Shown: positions 1 to 7,576 of the stretch, in pieces | Layout: each line of letters starts with the position of its first letter | How positions within the stretch are numbered: position 1 is the first letter of the stretch | Assembly (NCBI RefSeq): GCF_003991565.1 | Contig: NZ_CP032819.1 | Location: 4,712,001-4,776,000, forward strand | Length of the DNA stretch: 64,000 nt | Direction of reading: 5' to 3' | Source of the DNA: Butyricimonas faecalis | GTDB taxonomy: Bacteria; Bacteroidota; Bacteroidia; Bacteroidales; Marinifilaceae | The notes under the pieces: model-generated | Database searches by the model: none | What the model saw: only the letters and a program-made list of their open reading frames with translations | Told to the model about the DNA's origin: nothing | Position numbers and translations under genes: made by a program

Positions 1-1047
1 ATGCGAGAATCTCGGGAGCAGCGCTTCTTCCAGGTCCTTGTACCTTTCCAGTATATCCAAAGCCTTTTGATTAAGAGGGACCCGTACCGTGCACGCATGT
101 TCCAACTTGGTCTTTTGGGGAATGTACTCAACGCAACCGTCCACGATATTCGCCTTGGTCAGCCGGTTCAGGTCACTGACACGGCAACCGATCAGACACT
201 GGAACATGAAGATGTCACGATAGACCGGATAGCTGGCACCCATGCCGCTTAAGTCGGCATAGTACACCTTGTCCCGTTCTTCAAGCGTCAGGTAGAACGG
301 GTCACCGTACATGGGCTGCGCGATCTGGTACTGGTCGAAAGGATTATTTCGTGTAAGGCCACGTTTGATGCACCATTTGATGACGGTGCGTATGCGGTAC
401 AGGCTTCCTGACATGCTGTTCTCGGAACGTACCTGCTCGACATTGCGGCGGACCTCGTTCTGGTAAAACACGGGATACATGTCAACATACTTGTGCTCCT
501 CCTGCAGCCAGAATTTGAAATCCCTTATGTCATCTGCCGTGATGGAGTCAATGCAAAGATGGAAGCCCCTCTGGTGCATGACCTCGTGGCGAAAACGCTC
601 GTAACGGAGTACCTTGTTGAGATTATCAAGATGATGTTTCCGGCTCTCGAACGCAAGTGGGGTCTCGTCAACATATTTTTGTATCTGGTATGACAACAGG
701 TATTCCTCTGCCTTGTTGCCGCCCCTTGCATTGATGTTGGGGTGATGGTATTCTTCTATCAGTCCCTTGAGCCAGTTCCCGTCAACTCCACGGCTGTATT
801 CCCTGGTGATCAGGTGGGTAATTTGCTGGATATCCCTGTCGAAAGCGTTCTTCTTCTCTTCCGAGACAAGAGCCACACGTGGTTTGTAGCCTTGTCTCTC
901 CGGACTCCAATGGTTCGGGTTGATGGACAGCTCGCTCGCGGCCTTTATGTCCACACCACCGATATCCCGGACACGGAAATAGACCCGGGCAAGATCCGTC
1001 ACGTTGTTTTTCGCCGATGTTTTTCTGATAAATGCTGTTACTTTCAT
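1..1047 (-). CDS. Tyrosine recombinase (phage-type integrase), cut by window edge
   Basis: Open frame of 349 codons from ATG at 1047 to the left edge, with no stop. It is a close paralogue of the next gene upstream: both begin with a short beta-rich arm-type N-terminus (MKVTAFIRKTS...), then a SAM-like core-binding region, then the catalytic domain. The first catalytic arginine box is visible as GCRVSDLNRLTK about residue 300. The HxxR box and the nucleophilic Tyr would lie beyond the edge. A strong Shine-Dalgarno (GAGGAGG) lies between this start and the stop of the upstream recombinase, only 13 bases away, so the two are almost certainly co-transcribed. Tandem recombinases of this kind are typical of Bacteroidales mobile elements. 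Identity as a tyrosine recombinase is firm; the element type is not known. Confidence 0.9.
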   Translation of the reverse strand, partial: MKVTAFIRKTSAKNNVTDLARVYFRVRDIGGVDIKAASELSINPNHWSPERQGYKPRVALVSEEKKNAFDRDIQQITHLITREYSRGVDGNWLKGLIEEYHHPNINARGGNKAEEYLLSYQIQKYVDETPLAFESRKHHLDNLNKVLRYERFRHEVMHQRGFHLCIDSITADDIRDFKFWLQEEHKYVDMYPVFYQNEVRRNVEQVRSENSMSGSLYRIRTVIKWCIKRGLTRNNPFDQYQIAQPMYGDPFYLTLEERDKVYYADLSGMGASYPVYRDIFMFQCLIGCRVSDLNRLTKANIVDGCVEYIPQKTKLEHACTVRVPLNQKALDILERYKDLEEALLPRFSH

Positions 1048-1060
1048 GTATATATCCTCC

Positions 1061-2359
1061 TCAGTTTATCATTTCTACAAGTTTTCGTTTCATGTCATCA
1101 TCTATCGTCCGGTAACGCCGGAAGGCCCTGCTGCCTTCTACGTGGCCTGACATAGAGGCTATCAGGTTGGGGTCCGGCACCTGCCGGTACAGGTTGCCTA
1201 CAAAGGTCTTGCGTGCCGTGTGGCTGCTGGCCACTTCGTACAAGGGCTTCTGCACGGTGTTGTAGCCGTGCGTGTCAAGAATGGTCACCATGCGATCAAT
1301 GCCACAATGTTTCAGCAGTTCCCGTATACCTAGATTGTAAGTATTGATGGGCTTGAACGGAAGCAGCTTGCCGGTATTCCCGCTATAGCGTTCCAGTATT
1401 CTGACCGCCTTTTCATGCAATGGGACCCTGACGGTTTTCGCCTGACACTTCTTTGTCTTTTGAGGCATATACTCCAGAAAACCGTCCTTGATGTTCTCCT
1501 TGGTCATCCTGTAGAGATCACCGACACGGCAACCGACATAACAGTGGAACACGAAAATGTCCCGGATGACAGCCAGTTTCGGGCAATCGCTCAGGTCTGC
1601 GTCGTACAGGACATTCCTCTCTTCAGATGTGAGATAGAACGGGTCGCCGTATGTCGGCTCCTTGCATCCATAGACAGCATAGACTTCGTTGTCGGAATAC
1701 TTCATTCTCTTGCACCAGTGCAGGAACGTGCAGAAAAGGTTCATGGTATTGATGACGGTCGTGTTGGATAGAGGCTTGGGCTTGTGGTTGATGAGCATAC
1801 GGGGAGTGTAAAAGTCAGGATACTCCTGGCGGAGCAGGTACTCGTTGGCGACGTACTCCCTGAAGTCGTTCATCTGCCCCAGGGTGACAGTTTCAACGAA
1901 GAGCGTGAAGTCAGTATCGCCCAATAATTCACGCCGGTACTCGTGATACCTGGTCATCGTTCGCTCGAAGCGGACAATGTGCTCCTTGGTTCTTTCCGCG
2001 CCGTCATATTTTTCCAGGTACTCGTGGATGCGGTGGAGCAGGTTCGGGTGATCACGCTCGAAAGCCCGCGCTGGATGCAGGACATCCTCGATGACCTGTT
2101 TCATCCACTTGCCGTCAGCCTTCTCCGAGAAGGTCTTTTCCGCTCTCTCGATGATGGCGGCGATCTGTTCGGGCACCCGCTTCTGTTCAATGGCCGTCAC
2201 GGCAGTCGTTCGCCTGTAACATAAGGTATCGGCATCCCAATACTTGTCATGGACCGCAATGGGGGAAACCACTTTGATGTCCACGTTCTTCTCCCGTACC
2301 CGGAAGCAGATGTTTGAAGTGGTCGCGGAACATTTTTTCAGATAGACGGAAATTTTCAT
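1061..2359 (-). CDS. Tyrosine recombinase (phage-type integrase)
   Basis: 432-residue site-specific recombinase of the phage integrase family, which cuts and rejoins DNA at att sites through a 3'-phosphotyrosine. The catalytic set is complete: Arg in GCRVGDLYRMTK (about residue 295), HTAR in SSHTARKTF (about 380), a GH in MSGHVEG, and the nucleophile Tyr in FRRYRTIDD (about 418). The N-terminal third is the arm-binding plus SAM-like DNA-binding part used by Bacteroidales integrases. It is first in a two-gene unit with the partial recombinase at 1-1047. A TAnnTTTG element lies 26 bases upstream of the start. The pair faces away from the cargo genes at 2645-5436. Confidence 0.93.
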   Translation of the reverse strand: MKISVYLKKCSATTSNICFRVREKNVDIKVVSPIAVHDKYWDADTLCYRRTTAVTAIEQKRVPEQIAAIIERAEKTFSEKADGKWMKQVIEDVLHPARAFERDHPNLLHRIHEYLEKYDGAERTKEHIVRFERTMTRYHEYRRELLGDTDFTLFVETVTLGQMNDFREYVANEYLLRQEYPDFYTPRMLINHKPKPLSNTTVINTMNLFCTFLHWCKRMKYSDNEVYAVYGCKEPTYGDPFYLTSEERNVLYDADLSDCPKLAVIRDIFVFHCYVGCRVGDLYRMTKENIKDGFLEYMPQKTKKCQAKTVRVPLHEKAVRILERYSGNTGKLLPFKPINTYNLGIRELLKHCGIDRMVTILDTHGYNTVQKPLYEVASSHTARKTFVGNLYRQVPDPNLIASMSGHVEGSRAFRRYRTIDDDMKRKLVEMIN

Positions 2360-2384
2360 TTGTTATGCCTTTTTGATTACATGA

Positions 2385-2392
2385 CAAAGGTA
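2385..2392 (-). promoter_or_regulatory. Candidate -7 promoter element for the integrase pair
   Basis: Reads TACCTTTG on the minus strand, matching the Bacteroidales -7 consensus TAnnTTTG, 26 bases before the integrase ATG. No clear TTTG at -33, so this rests on one element only. Confidence 0.45.
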
Positions 2393-2505
2393 AATAAATT
2401 CCCGAATATGTTCCCATATATCCCGAGGAAACTTGCAACGAATTAAGACAAATTAAAAAGTCATTCCCGAATCTGATACCACATAAAGTATTGAATATTA
2501 GAGGT

Positions 2506-2513
2506 TATATTTG
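2506..2513 (+). promoter_or_regulatory. Candidate -7 promoter element for the DUF4236 gene
   Basis: TATATTTG matches TAnnTTTG. It lies about 130 bases before the DUF4236 start, leaving a long 5' untranslated region. No -33 box is evident at the usual spacing. The rest of the 2360-2644 gap is AT-rich and shows nothing else I recognise. Confidence 0.35.
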
Positions 2514-2644
2514 CACTTGTTTAGCTCTTTTTTTCATTTTCGGCTTTATTCGACATCTCGAATATCATATATTGCAGTTCCACGCTTTCTTTTTGTGTAA
2601 AATCCCGTGGGACTGGGGATTCTTGTTTATAAAGTGATTTGGAT

Positions 2645-3754
2645 ATGGCTTGGAGATATAGAAAGAGATTAAAAATAATACCGGGAGTATATTTGAATCT
2701 TAGTAAAAGTGGGGTAAGTACAACAATAGGGGGTAGGGGAATGAGTGTTACTTATGGTAGTAAAGGAACCTATGCGAATATTGGAATTCCTGGGACTGGT
2801 ATTTATAATAGATTTAAGATATCTGATAATGAGAAATTCCAGAATAAGTTTATAGAACATGAAGCGTCGCTTGATTATACCCCAATCGTGAGTTCGGATA
2901 TTTTAACGATCAGTAGTCCTAACATGGAGGGAGTGAAAGAATTAATTGAGCAAACTAGAACGCAAAGATTAGATATACAGTCAGATATAAAATCTATCAA
3001 GAAAAAAATTAGATGTAACTTGTGGTGTTGTTTTTTGATGTATCCATTATATCCTATAGTTAGACATAAAATTGGATTGATAAAAAATGATTTGAAAACG
3101 CAACGTCAAACTGTTTTAGAGTTGGAAGAACGGCTTAAAACGTGTTATGTCAATTTAGACATTGATTTTGAACCAGAAATCTTAATGAAATATCAAGATT
3201 TCATCTCTTCTTTTAAAGTTCTATCTCAATCTCAAAGAATTTGGCATATTATTAGTTCAAGAAATTTAAGTAGAGCAGAAAGAATAAGTCAAAGGACTTC
3301 GGCAGGTTCACATATCAATAGGGTTAATGTTGAATTTGGTTTTAAATCATTACCAGAAATAAAGACTGCATACGAAGTGTTGTGGCTTCAGAATAGAAAT
3401 GGGCATGATTTGTATTTTTATCCTAGTTTTCTTGTAGTATATGCATCCCAAGAGAAATATGCAATTGTAGATTATACTGATTTACAACTAATTTATCGGA
3501 ATACGTCATTTATTGAAACAGAGTCTGTTCCTGAAGATAGTAAAATTCTTCGATATACTTGGAATAAGGTAAATAAGAATGGTACTCCTGATAGGAGATT
3601 TAAAGATAATTATCAAATTCCTGTTGTCGCTTATGGTGAAATATTTGTTACGAATTCAAAGGGAATTCAAGAAGAGTACAACTGTAGCAATAATGAACAG
3701 ACGAAAAAATTTGTTGATGCATATAGAATATATAGAGAAGCATTAAATAATTGA
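2645..3754 (+). CDS. DUF4236 domain protein
   Basis: 369-residue protein. The N-terminal 55 residues are a clear DUF4236: MAWRYRKRLKIIPGVYLNL, then SKSGVSTTIGGRGMSVT and GIPGTGIY. This glycine-rich small domain is widespread, of unknown role, and is often fused to other parts in mobile-element genes. Here it is followed by a polar helical stretch (about 100-130), one short hydrophobic segment near residues 125-145 (CNLWCCFLMYPLYPIV) that could be a membrane anchor, and a C-terminal globular region of no recognised family. I chose ATG 2645 over the in-frame TTG two codons earlier because DUF4236 proteins normally start M-(G/A)-(W/F)-R. The gene is markedly AT-rich compared with the core genes, consistent with transfer. 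It lies between the integrases and the Nmad pair. Confidence 0.75.
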   Translation: MAWRYRKRLKIIPGVYLNLSKSGVSTTIGGRGMSVTYGSKGTYANIGIPGTGIYNRFKISDNEKFQNKFIEHEASLDYTPIVSSDILTISSPNMEGVKELIEQTRTQRLDIQSDIKSIKKKIRCNLWCCFLMYPLYPIVRHKIGLIKNDLKTQRQTVLELEERLKTCYVNLDIDFEPEILMKYQDFISSFKVLSQSQRIWHIISSRNLSRAERISQRTSAGSHINRVNVEFGFKSLPEIKTAYEVLWLQNRNGHDLYFYPSFLVVYASQEKYAIVDYTDLQLIYRNTSFIETESVPEDSKILRYTWNKVNKNGTPDRRFKDNYQIPVVAYGEIFVTNSKGIQEEYNCSNNEQTKKFVDAYRIYREALNN

Positions 3755-3979
3755 AGATGTAAAATAGAAGACGTTCAGTTATTTTCTTGCAAGAATCCCG
3801 TGTGAGGATAGTTTCCAGTATGACAAGTATCATAAAGGGTATTAGTATCGCATACGAGCAGAATGACATAATAAAATTACGACGCTTACAAGAATATTTT
3901 CAAAACGAGTACCAATAAGCGATTCAATGGCTTGTTTTGAAGATTGCAGACGGAAATATTTAATCTTTTATTTAAAAAC

Positions 3980-4600
3980 ATGGAAACACAAGAGAACAAA
4001 CTTTACAGTTACAAAATGACTCATGACACACGTTTCGCTCCTAACCCGCTATTTGGAGTGCTAACACTAGCGACCTGTAAACCTGCCTTGCGCCGTAATA
4101 CTGGAGTGGGAAATTGGATTGCGGGTTGGACTTCCAAGAAATTACGAAATAATTCCACGAACGTGGGGGAAGAACGTCTAATTTACCTTGCAAGAGTTAC
4201 CAAGAAATTAACTTATCCCGAATACTGGGAACAATACCCGCAAAAACGGCCCAATAATTTGGATGACCCACACGTGGAGTCTTATCACGGGGATAACATT
4301 TACGAACCCCGTCCCGGTTACACGCCGAATCCCCTTGACCCGAATTCCTTTATTTTACACGAAAACAGTCACCATAAAACATTGGAGAAGAAAATAAAAG
4401 ATTTGAAAGGAATGTACGTGCTTGTATGCGAGGAGTTTTACTATTTTAGCTGCTTGTCTCCCTTGGATATTCCCATCGAAATACGTCCCAATATTCCCAA
4501 AGTACAAACAAGTTACGGGACAATCACAAAAGACGCTTCCGAGTTTATTGATTATGTTAGACAACACGTTGAACAATGTAAATATACAGACACGATATGA
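3980..4600 (+). CDS. Nmad2-like protein (nucleotide modification associated domain 2)
   Basis: 206 residues from ATG 3980, chosen over an in-frame TTG 36 bases upstream because the family begins right at the KLYSYKMTHDTRFAPNPL motif. That motif, followed by GVLTLATCKPALRR and VGNWIAGW, is what I recognise as Nmad2. The family was named from its neighbourhood to enzymes that oxidise or otherwise hypermodify DNA bases in phages and bacteria; its biochemistry is not established. Conserved-looking Asp, His, Cys and Lys residues in the first 45 residues could form a nucleotide or base-binding site (inference). Its stop overlaps the start of the Nmad3-like gene by four bases (ATGA), so the two are translationally coupled. 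No base-modifying enzyme is visible within the window. Confidence 0.78.
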   Translation: METQENKLYSYKMTHDTRFAPNPLFGVLTLATCKPALRRNTGVGNWIAGWTSKKLRNNSTNVGEERLIYLARVTKKLTYPEYWEQYPQKRPNNLDDPHVESYHGDNIYEPRPGYTPNPLDPNSFILHENSHHKTLEKKIKDLKGMYVLVCEEFYYFSCLSPLDIPIEIRPNIPKVQTSYGTITKDASEFIDYVRQHVEQCKYTDTI

Positions 4601-5436
4601 AAATCATTTTGAGTAGAAAAGGATTTGATTCGCAATACGGTCAAATCCCGAGCCCGATATTATCGGATGGGACATTATTATCCCTGCCAATACCTTCTAA
4701 AATGGATCCAGAGGTTAAATTCAAAGATCTCCACCATGGAGACCTATCTTATTACGATATAATTCGAATGTTAAGCCCACGTTCCTCTATAAAAGAAAAT
4801 CATACCTGTCACTTGGACCCGGACATTCGTTCTGAGGTTAAGGAAAGACCCATGGAGAGGGTTCCCTCCTTCGGTCAAGAAAAGGCAGCCTTGCGACATC
4901 TTCAAAATCAAAACGTGGGTATTGGTGATGTTTTCCTTTTCTTTGGTTGGTTTAGGCAGACGCAATACATTGACAATCGCCTCGTTTACACGCCTAATGC
5001 TCCCGATTTGCACGTGATATACGGGTATTTCCAAGTAGGGGGAATCATTAACCGAATGGCAGATGTTCCGGCTTGGTTAAAAGACCATCCACACGTGAAA
5101 GCAGACAGATGGAATAACCCGAATGTCATCTTTACTGCTAGTCAACGTCTTTCTCTTTGTCCGGGATTACCCGGAGCTGCATGTTTCCAGTTTGATAATC
5201 GCCTCGTTCTCACTAAAAGCGGGTGTAAACGAAGTACGTGGGATTTACCGGACTTTTTCCGAGGTATTTCCATAAGTTACAATAAAAACTCTTGGAAAGA
5301 GGATTGTTTTGTTGCCGCTTCGAAAGGGCAAGAGTTCGTGTTCGAGGCAAATGATGGAGCGGTAGAATGGATAAAGAATATAATATCTCCCGAAATAGTG
5401 AATTCCCCGCATTCAATAGCCTTTACGATGAGATAA
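4597..5436 (+). CDS. Nmad3-like protein (nucleotide modification associated domain 3)
   Basis: 279 residues. The N-terminal signature MKIILSRKGFDSQYGQIPSP followed by ILSDGTLLSLPIP is the strongest mark of the Nmad3 family as I know it; a second block is GDVFLFFGWFRQ (about 106-117) and a third CPGLPGAACFQFDNRLVLTK (about 188-207). The family is defined by association with DNA base modification; no catalytic activity has been demonstrated to my knowledge. Translationally coupled to Nmad2 through the ATGA overlap. Nmad2 and Nmad3 together on an island with integrases suggest a two-protein unit acting on modified nucleotides or modified invading DNA (inference). Full length, no frame problems. 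Confidence 0.8.
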   Translation: MKIILSRKGFDSQYGQIPSPILSDGTLLSLPIPSKMDPEVKFKDLHHGDLSYYDIIRMLSPRSSIKENHTCHLDPDIRSEVKERPMERVPSFGQEKAALRHLQNQNVGIGDVFLFFGWFRQTQYIDNRLVYTPNAPDLHVIYGYFQVGGIINRMADVPAWLKDHPHVKADRWNNPNVIFTASQRLSLCPGLPGAACFQFDNRLVLTKSGCKRSTWDLPDFFRGISISYNKNSWKEDCFVAASKGQEFVFEANDGAVEWIKNIISPEIVNSPHSIAFTMR

Positions 5437-5497
5437 AAAGAGGTTAAATGTTTTTTCTATTTTGTAAATTTACGGTATAACATAAAAATATAGGACA

Positions 5498-5658
5498 ATG
5501 TATCTGATGGACAGTTTTTTTTACAGGGAAGAAAATTTTGTATATGATGGAAGTTATTTCCACTATTTATCGGCTATGAAGGCGTTTGAGGATGCTAAAA
5601 CAGACGAAGAAAAAATGCTTGCGATAGAAGCTATGCGCATGGTAGCAAACGGCGGATA
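5498..5658 (+). pseudogene. 5' fragment of an unknown gene, truncated by IS-adjacent deletion
   Basis: An ATG at 5498 preceded by a purine-rich region opens a plausible reading frame (MYLMDSFFYREENFVYDGSY...) rich in acidic helix-forming residues. At 5659 the frame runs into antisense IS256 sequence, so only the first 54 codons are native. I recognise no family. The most economical reading is that the IS copy and a neighbouring deletion removed the rest of this gene. Confidence 0.45.
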
Positions 5659-6074
5659 CAGGCGTTTACATCTTCACGTGCCGTGTTCAAGAGACGACTT
5701 ACCTGACTTTTACTGTAATGCTTGCCGTAAAACTGTTCGTAAATTTTACCCACTTGTTCCGTGGTTAAACCACTACAATAAAGGCTACTCACTAGCTTTT
5801 GCGCTTCTTCTTCCTGGTCTTTCAACACGCCTAGTAACATCGGGTAAAAATTACTGTTACGACTACGCGGGACCCGAAGCTCGAAGACCTTACCTCCATG
5901 ACAGACTCTACGGCCTCGAAAACCGTTACTCACGTCTGATAACGTTTCGTTATGAAGACTTCGCTCGGTGAGCATTAAACTCTCTAACCCGCGTTTTACT
6001 AGTCCATGAAAACCGGATTCGCCATTTGTAATTTCTGAAATTATTTCCGAGATTTGTTCATGTGTAAATTCCAT
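5659..6074 (-). pseudogene. Truncated IS256-family transposase
   Basis: Encodes the first about 138 residues of the same transposase found intact at 38193-39338, from MEFTHEQISEIISE to TAREDVNA, after which the frame leaves the element and reads a few foreign codons. The DDE catalytic residues all lie in the missing part, so no activity is possible. The near-perfect match to the intact copy means the deletion is recent on the scale of sequence divergence. Confidence 0.9.
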
Positions 6075-6146
6075 AAATATTCATTTTTGAAAGTTGCATC
6101 ACAAAAATAAAAAATTTGGGATTTACACACTTTTTGGTACACTATC
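5659..6146. mobile_element. IS256-family remnant (right end only)
   Basis: Nearly identical to the right-hand 488 bases of the complete element at 38132-39410, including the terminal sequence TTTTTGGTACACTATC that ends at 6146. The left 790 bases, including the other inverted repeat, are gone; homology begins abruptly at 5659 within an AGGCGTTTACATC segment. The remnant cannot move on its own. It lies between the Nmad cargo and tRNA-Pro. Confidence 0.9.
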
Positions 6147-6201
6147 TATTTGCATTAAGCTGTCTGAAATGTTTAATGAATGTTTAATCGCCGCAATAAA
6201 A

Positions 6202-6230
6202 AAGAGGTTAGATTTGTGGTCTAACCTCTT
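6202..6230 (-). terminator. Rho-independent terminator of tRNA-Pro
   Basis: An 11-bp perfect stem AAGAGGTTAGA / TCTAACCTCTT with a 7-base loop. On the minus strand it is followed by a run of T, 13 bases past the tRNA 3' end, so it fits transcription of the tRNA. Confidence 0.8.
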
Positions 6231-6242
6231 GATTTTCAGTAG

Positions 6243-6315
6243 TCGGGATGACAGGATTTGAACCTGCGACAACACGCCCCCAGACGTGGACTCTACCGGG
6301 CTGAGCTACATCCCG
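6243..6315 (-). tRNA. tRNA-Pro (anticodon GGG), anticodon loop one base short
   Basis: Cloverleaf on the minus strand: acceptor CGGGATG / CATCCCG, D arm GCTC AGCCCGGTA GAGT, T arm GCAGG TTCAAAT CCTGT, discriminator A, no encoded CCA. The anticodon arm is CACGT / GCGTG (one T-G pair) and contains CTGGGG, giving anticodon GGG but a loop of six rather than seven bases. One more G in the G run at 6277-6281 (C run on the plus strand) would restore a normal loop. So it is either a variant gene or a homopolymer miscount. Its 3' end faces the integrase island at 1-6146, the usual geometry for integration into a tRNA 3' end. Confidence 0.88.
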
Positions 6316-6458
6316 AAATGCGGATGCAAATGTAGTAAAAAATTTTGGAATGAAACAAGAAGTTTGAGAAAAAATCTGATGATTGTTTGTGTTGGGGGCT
6401 TAGATTGCAGTTTTTCATGGGGGTGGAGGGTGAGAATCGGGGATATGGAGTAAAAAAA

Positions 6459-6488
6459 TTGGATGAACCATTTTTTTTGGTAACTTTG
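6459..6488 (+). promoter_or_regulatory. Promoter of trxB
   Basis: TTGG at 6459 and TAACTTTG at 6481, separated by 18 bases: a good match to the Bacteroidales -33/-7 pattern (TTTG and TAnnTTTG). It ends 49 bases before the trxB ATG. Confidence 0.65.
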
Positions 6489-6537
6489 CCATCCATGACG
6501 TGAAATTGTATTGTAAATTTAAAAAAAGGAATTGTCT

Positions 6538-7497
6538 ATGTCAACAGAAAATGCTATAGAAAAAGTTAAATGCTTGATTATAGGATCAGGGCCTGCCGGG
6601 TATACGGCAGCAATATACGCATCGAGAGCTAATTTGAATCCGGTGCTTTACACGGGAATGCAAATGGGGGGTCAGTTGACCACGACTACGGAGGTAGAGA
6701 ACTTTCCGGGATATCCGGAAGGAGTGACTGGTCCGGTGATGATGGAAGATATGAGAAAACAGGCAGAGCGTTTTGGAACGGATATTCGTTTCGGAATCGC
6801 AACAGATGTTGATTTTTCAGGCCATCCTCATAAGGTTACAATTGATGGGGAGAAGGTGATTGAGGCTGATGCTGTAATTATTGCAACGGGAGCGACGGCC
6901 AAGTATCTGGGTTTGCCTTCAGAGGAGGCGTTCCGCGGAGCGGGTGTTAGTGCTTGTGCAACTTGCGACGGATTTTTCTATCGCGGAAAAGACGTGGCTG
7001 TTGTGGGTGGCGGTGATACTGCTTGCGAAGAAGCTACTTATTTAGCCGGATTGTGCCGTAAAGTATATTTGATCGTTCGTAAAAACTATTTGAGAGCTTC
7101 TAAGGCTATGCAGGAACGCGTGTTCAGAACTGAAAATATTGAAGTTCTGTTCGAGCATAATACGTTGGAATTGTTGGGATCTGACATGGGGGTAGAGGGT
7201 GCTCGCTTGGTGTACAAGAAGGGAACCCCGGAAGAGGCTACCAAGGAAATTAAGATTGACGGCTTCTTCTTGGCTATCGGACATACACCGAATACAGAAG
7301 TGTTCAAAAAATACATCAATGTAGACGAGCAAGGATATATCATTACCGAGGGTAAGTCTTGTAAAACAAATGTTCCGGGAGTGTTTGCTGCCGGAGATGT
7401 GATGGACCCGACTTATCGTCAGGGAATTGCTGCTGCCGGAACCGGTTGTCGTGCTGCTATTGATGCGGAGCGTTACATAGGAGAATTGCAGGCATAA
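6538..7497 (+). CDS. trxB: Thioredoxin-disulfide reductase
   Basis: 319-residue cytoplasmic flavoprotein that passes electrons from NADPH through FAD to thioredoxin. FAD-binding GSGPAGYTAAIYA near the N-terminus (about 17-29), redox-active CATC in SACATCDGFFYRGKDV (about 141-144), NADPH-binding GGGDTACEEA (about 164-173), and the C-terminal FAD motif GVFAAGDVMDPTYRQ. Length and order are those of the low-molecular-weight bacterial enzyme. ATG 6538 is preferred to the in-frame TTG at 6532 because AGGA lies at correct spacing. Monocistronic: own promoter at 6459 and a terminator at 7529. Confidence 0.97.
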   Translation: MSTENAIEKVKCLIIGSGPAGYTAAIYASRANLNPVLYTGMQMGGQLTTTTEVENFPGYPEGVTGPVMMEDMRKQAERFGTDIRFGIATDVDFSGHPHKVTIDGEKVIEADAVIIATGATAKYLGLPSEEAFRGAGVSACATCDGFFYRGKDVAVVGGGDTACEEATYLAGLCRKVYLIVRKNYLRASKAMQERVFRTENIEVLFEHNTLELLGSDMGVEGARLVYKKGTPEEATKEIKIDGFFLAIGHTPNTEVFKKYINVDEQGYIITEGKSCKTNVPGVFAAGDVMDPTYRQGIAAAGTGCRAAIDAERYIGELQA

Positions 7498-7528
7498 GCG
7501 ATTTTGAAGAGAACTTTTTTGAAATAAA

Positions 7529-7561
7529 AAGCTGTTTGAAGGTATCTTTGAACAGCTTTTT
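7529..7561 (+). terminator. Terminator after trxB
   Basis: 13-bp stem with two G-T pairs (AAGCTGTTTGAAG / CTTTGAACAGCTT), GTAT loop, then TTT. It ends only 16 bases before the next gene's ATG. Confidence 0.75.
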
Positions 7562-7576
7562 CCATTAAAATGATGA

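Noticed and set aside
5498-5971. 157-residue plus-strand protein
   Set aside because: From 5659 on it is antisense IS256 sequence; the same antisense frame appears in the intact IS at 38942-39235. Only the first 54 codons can be native.
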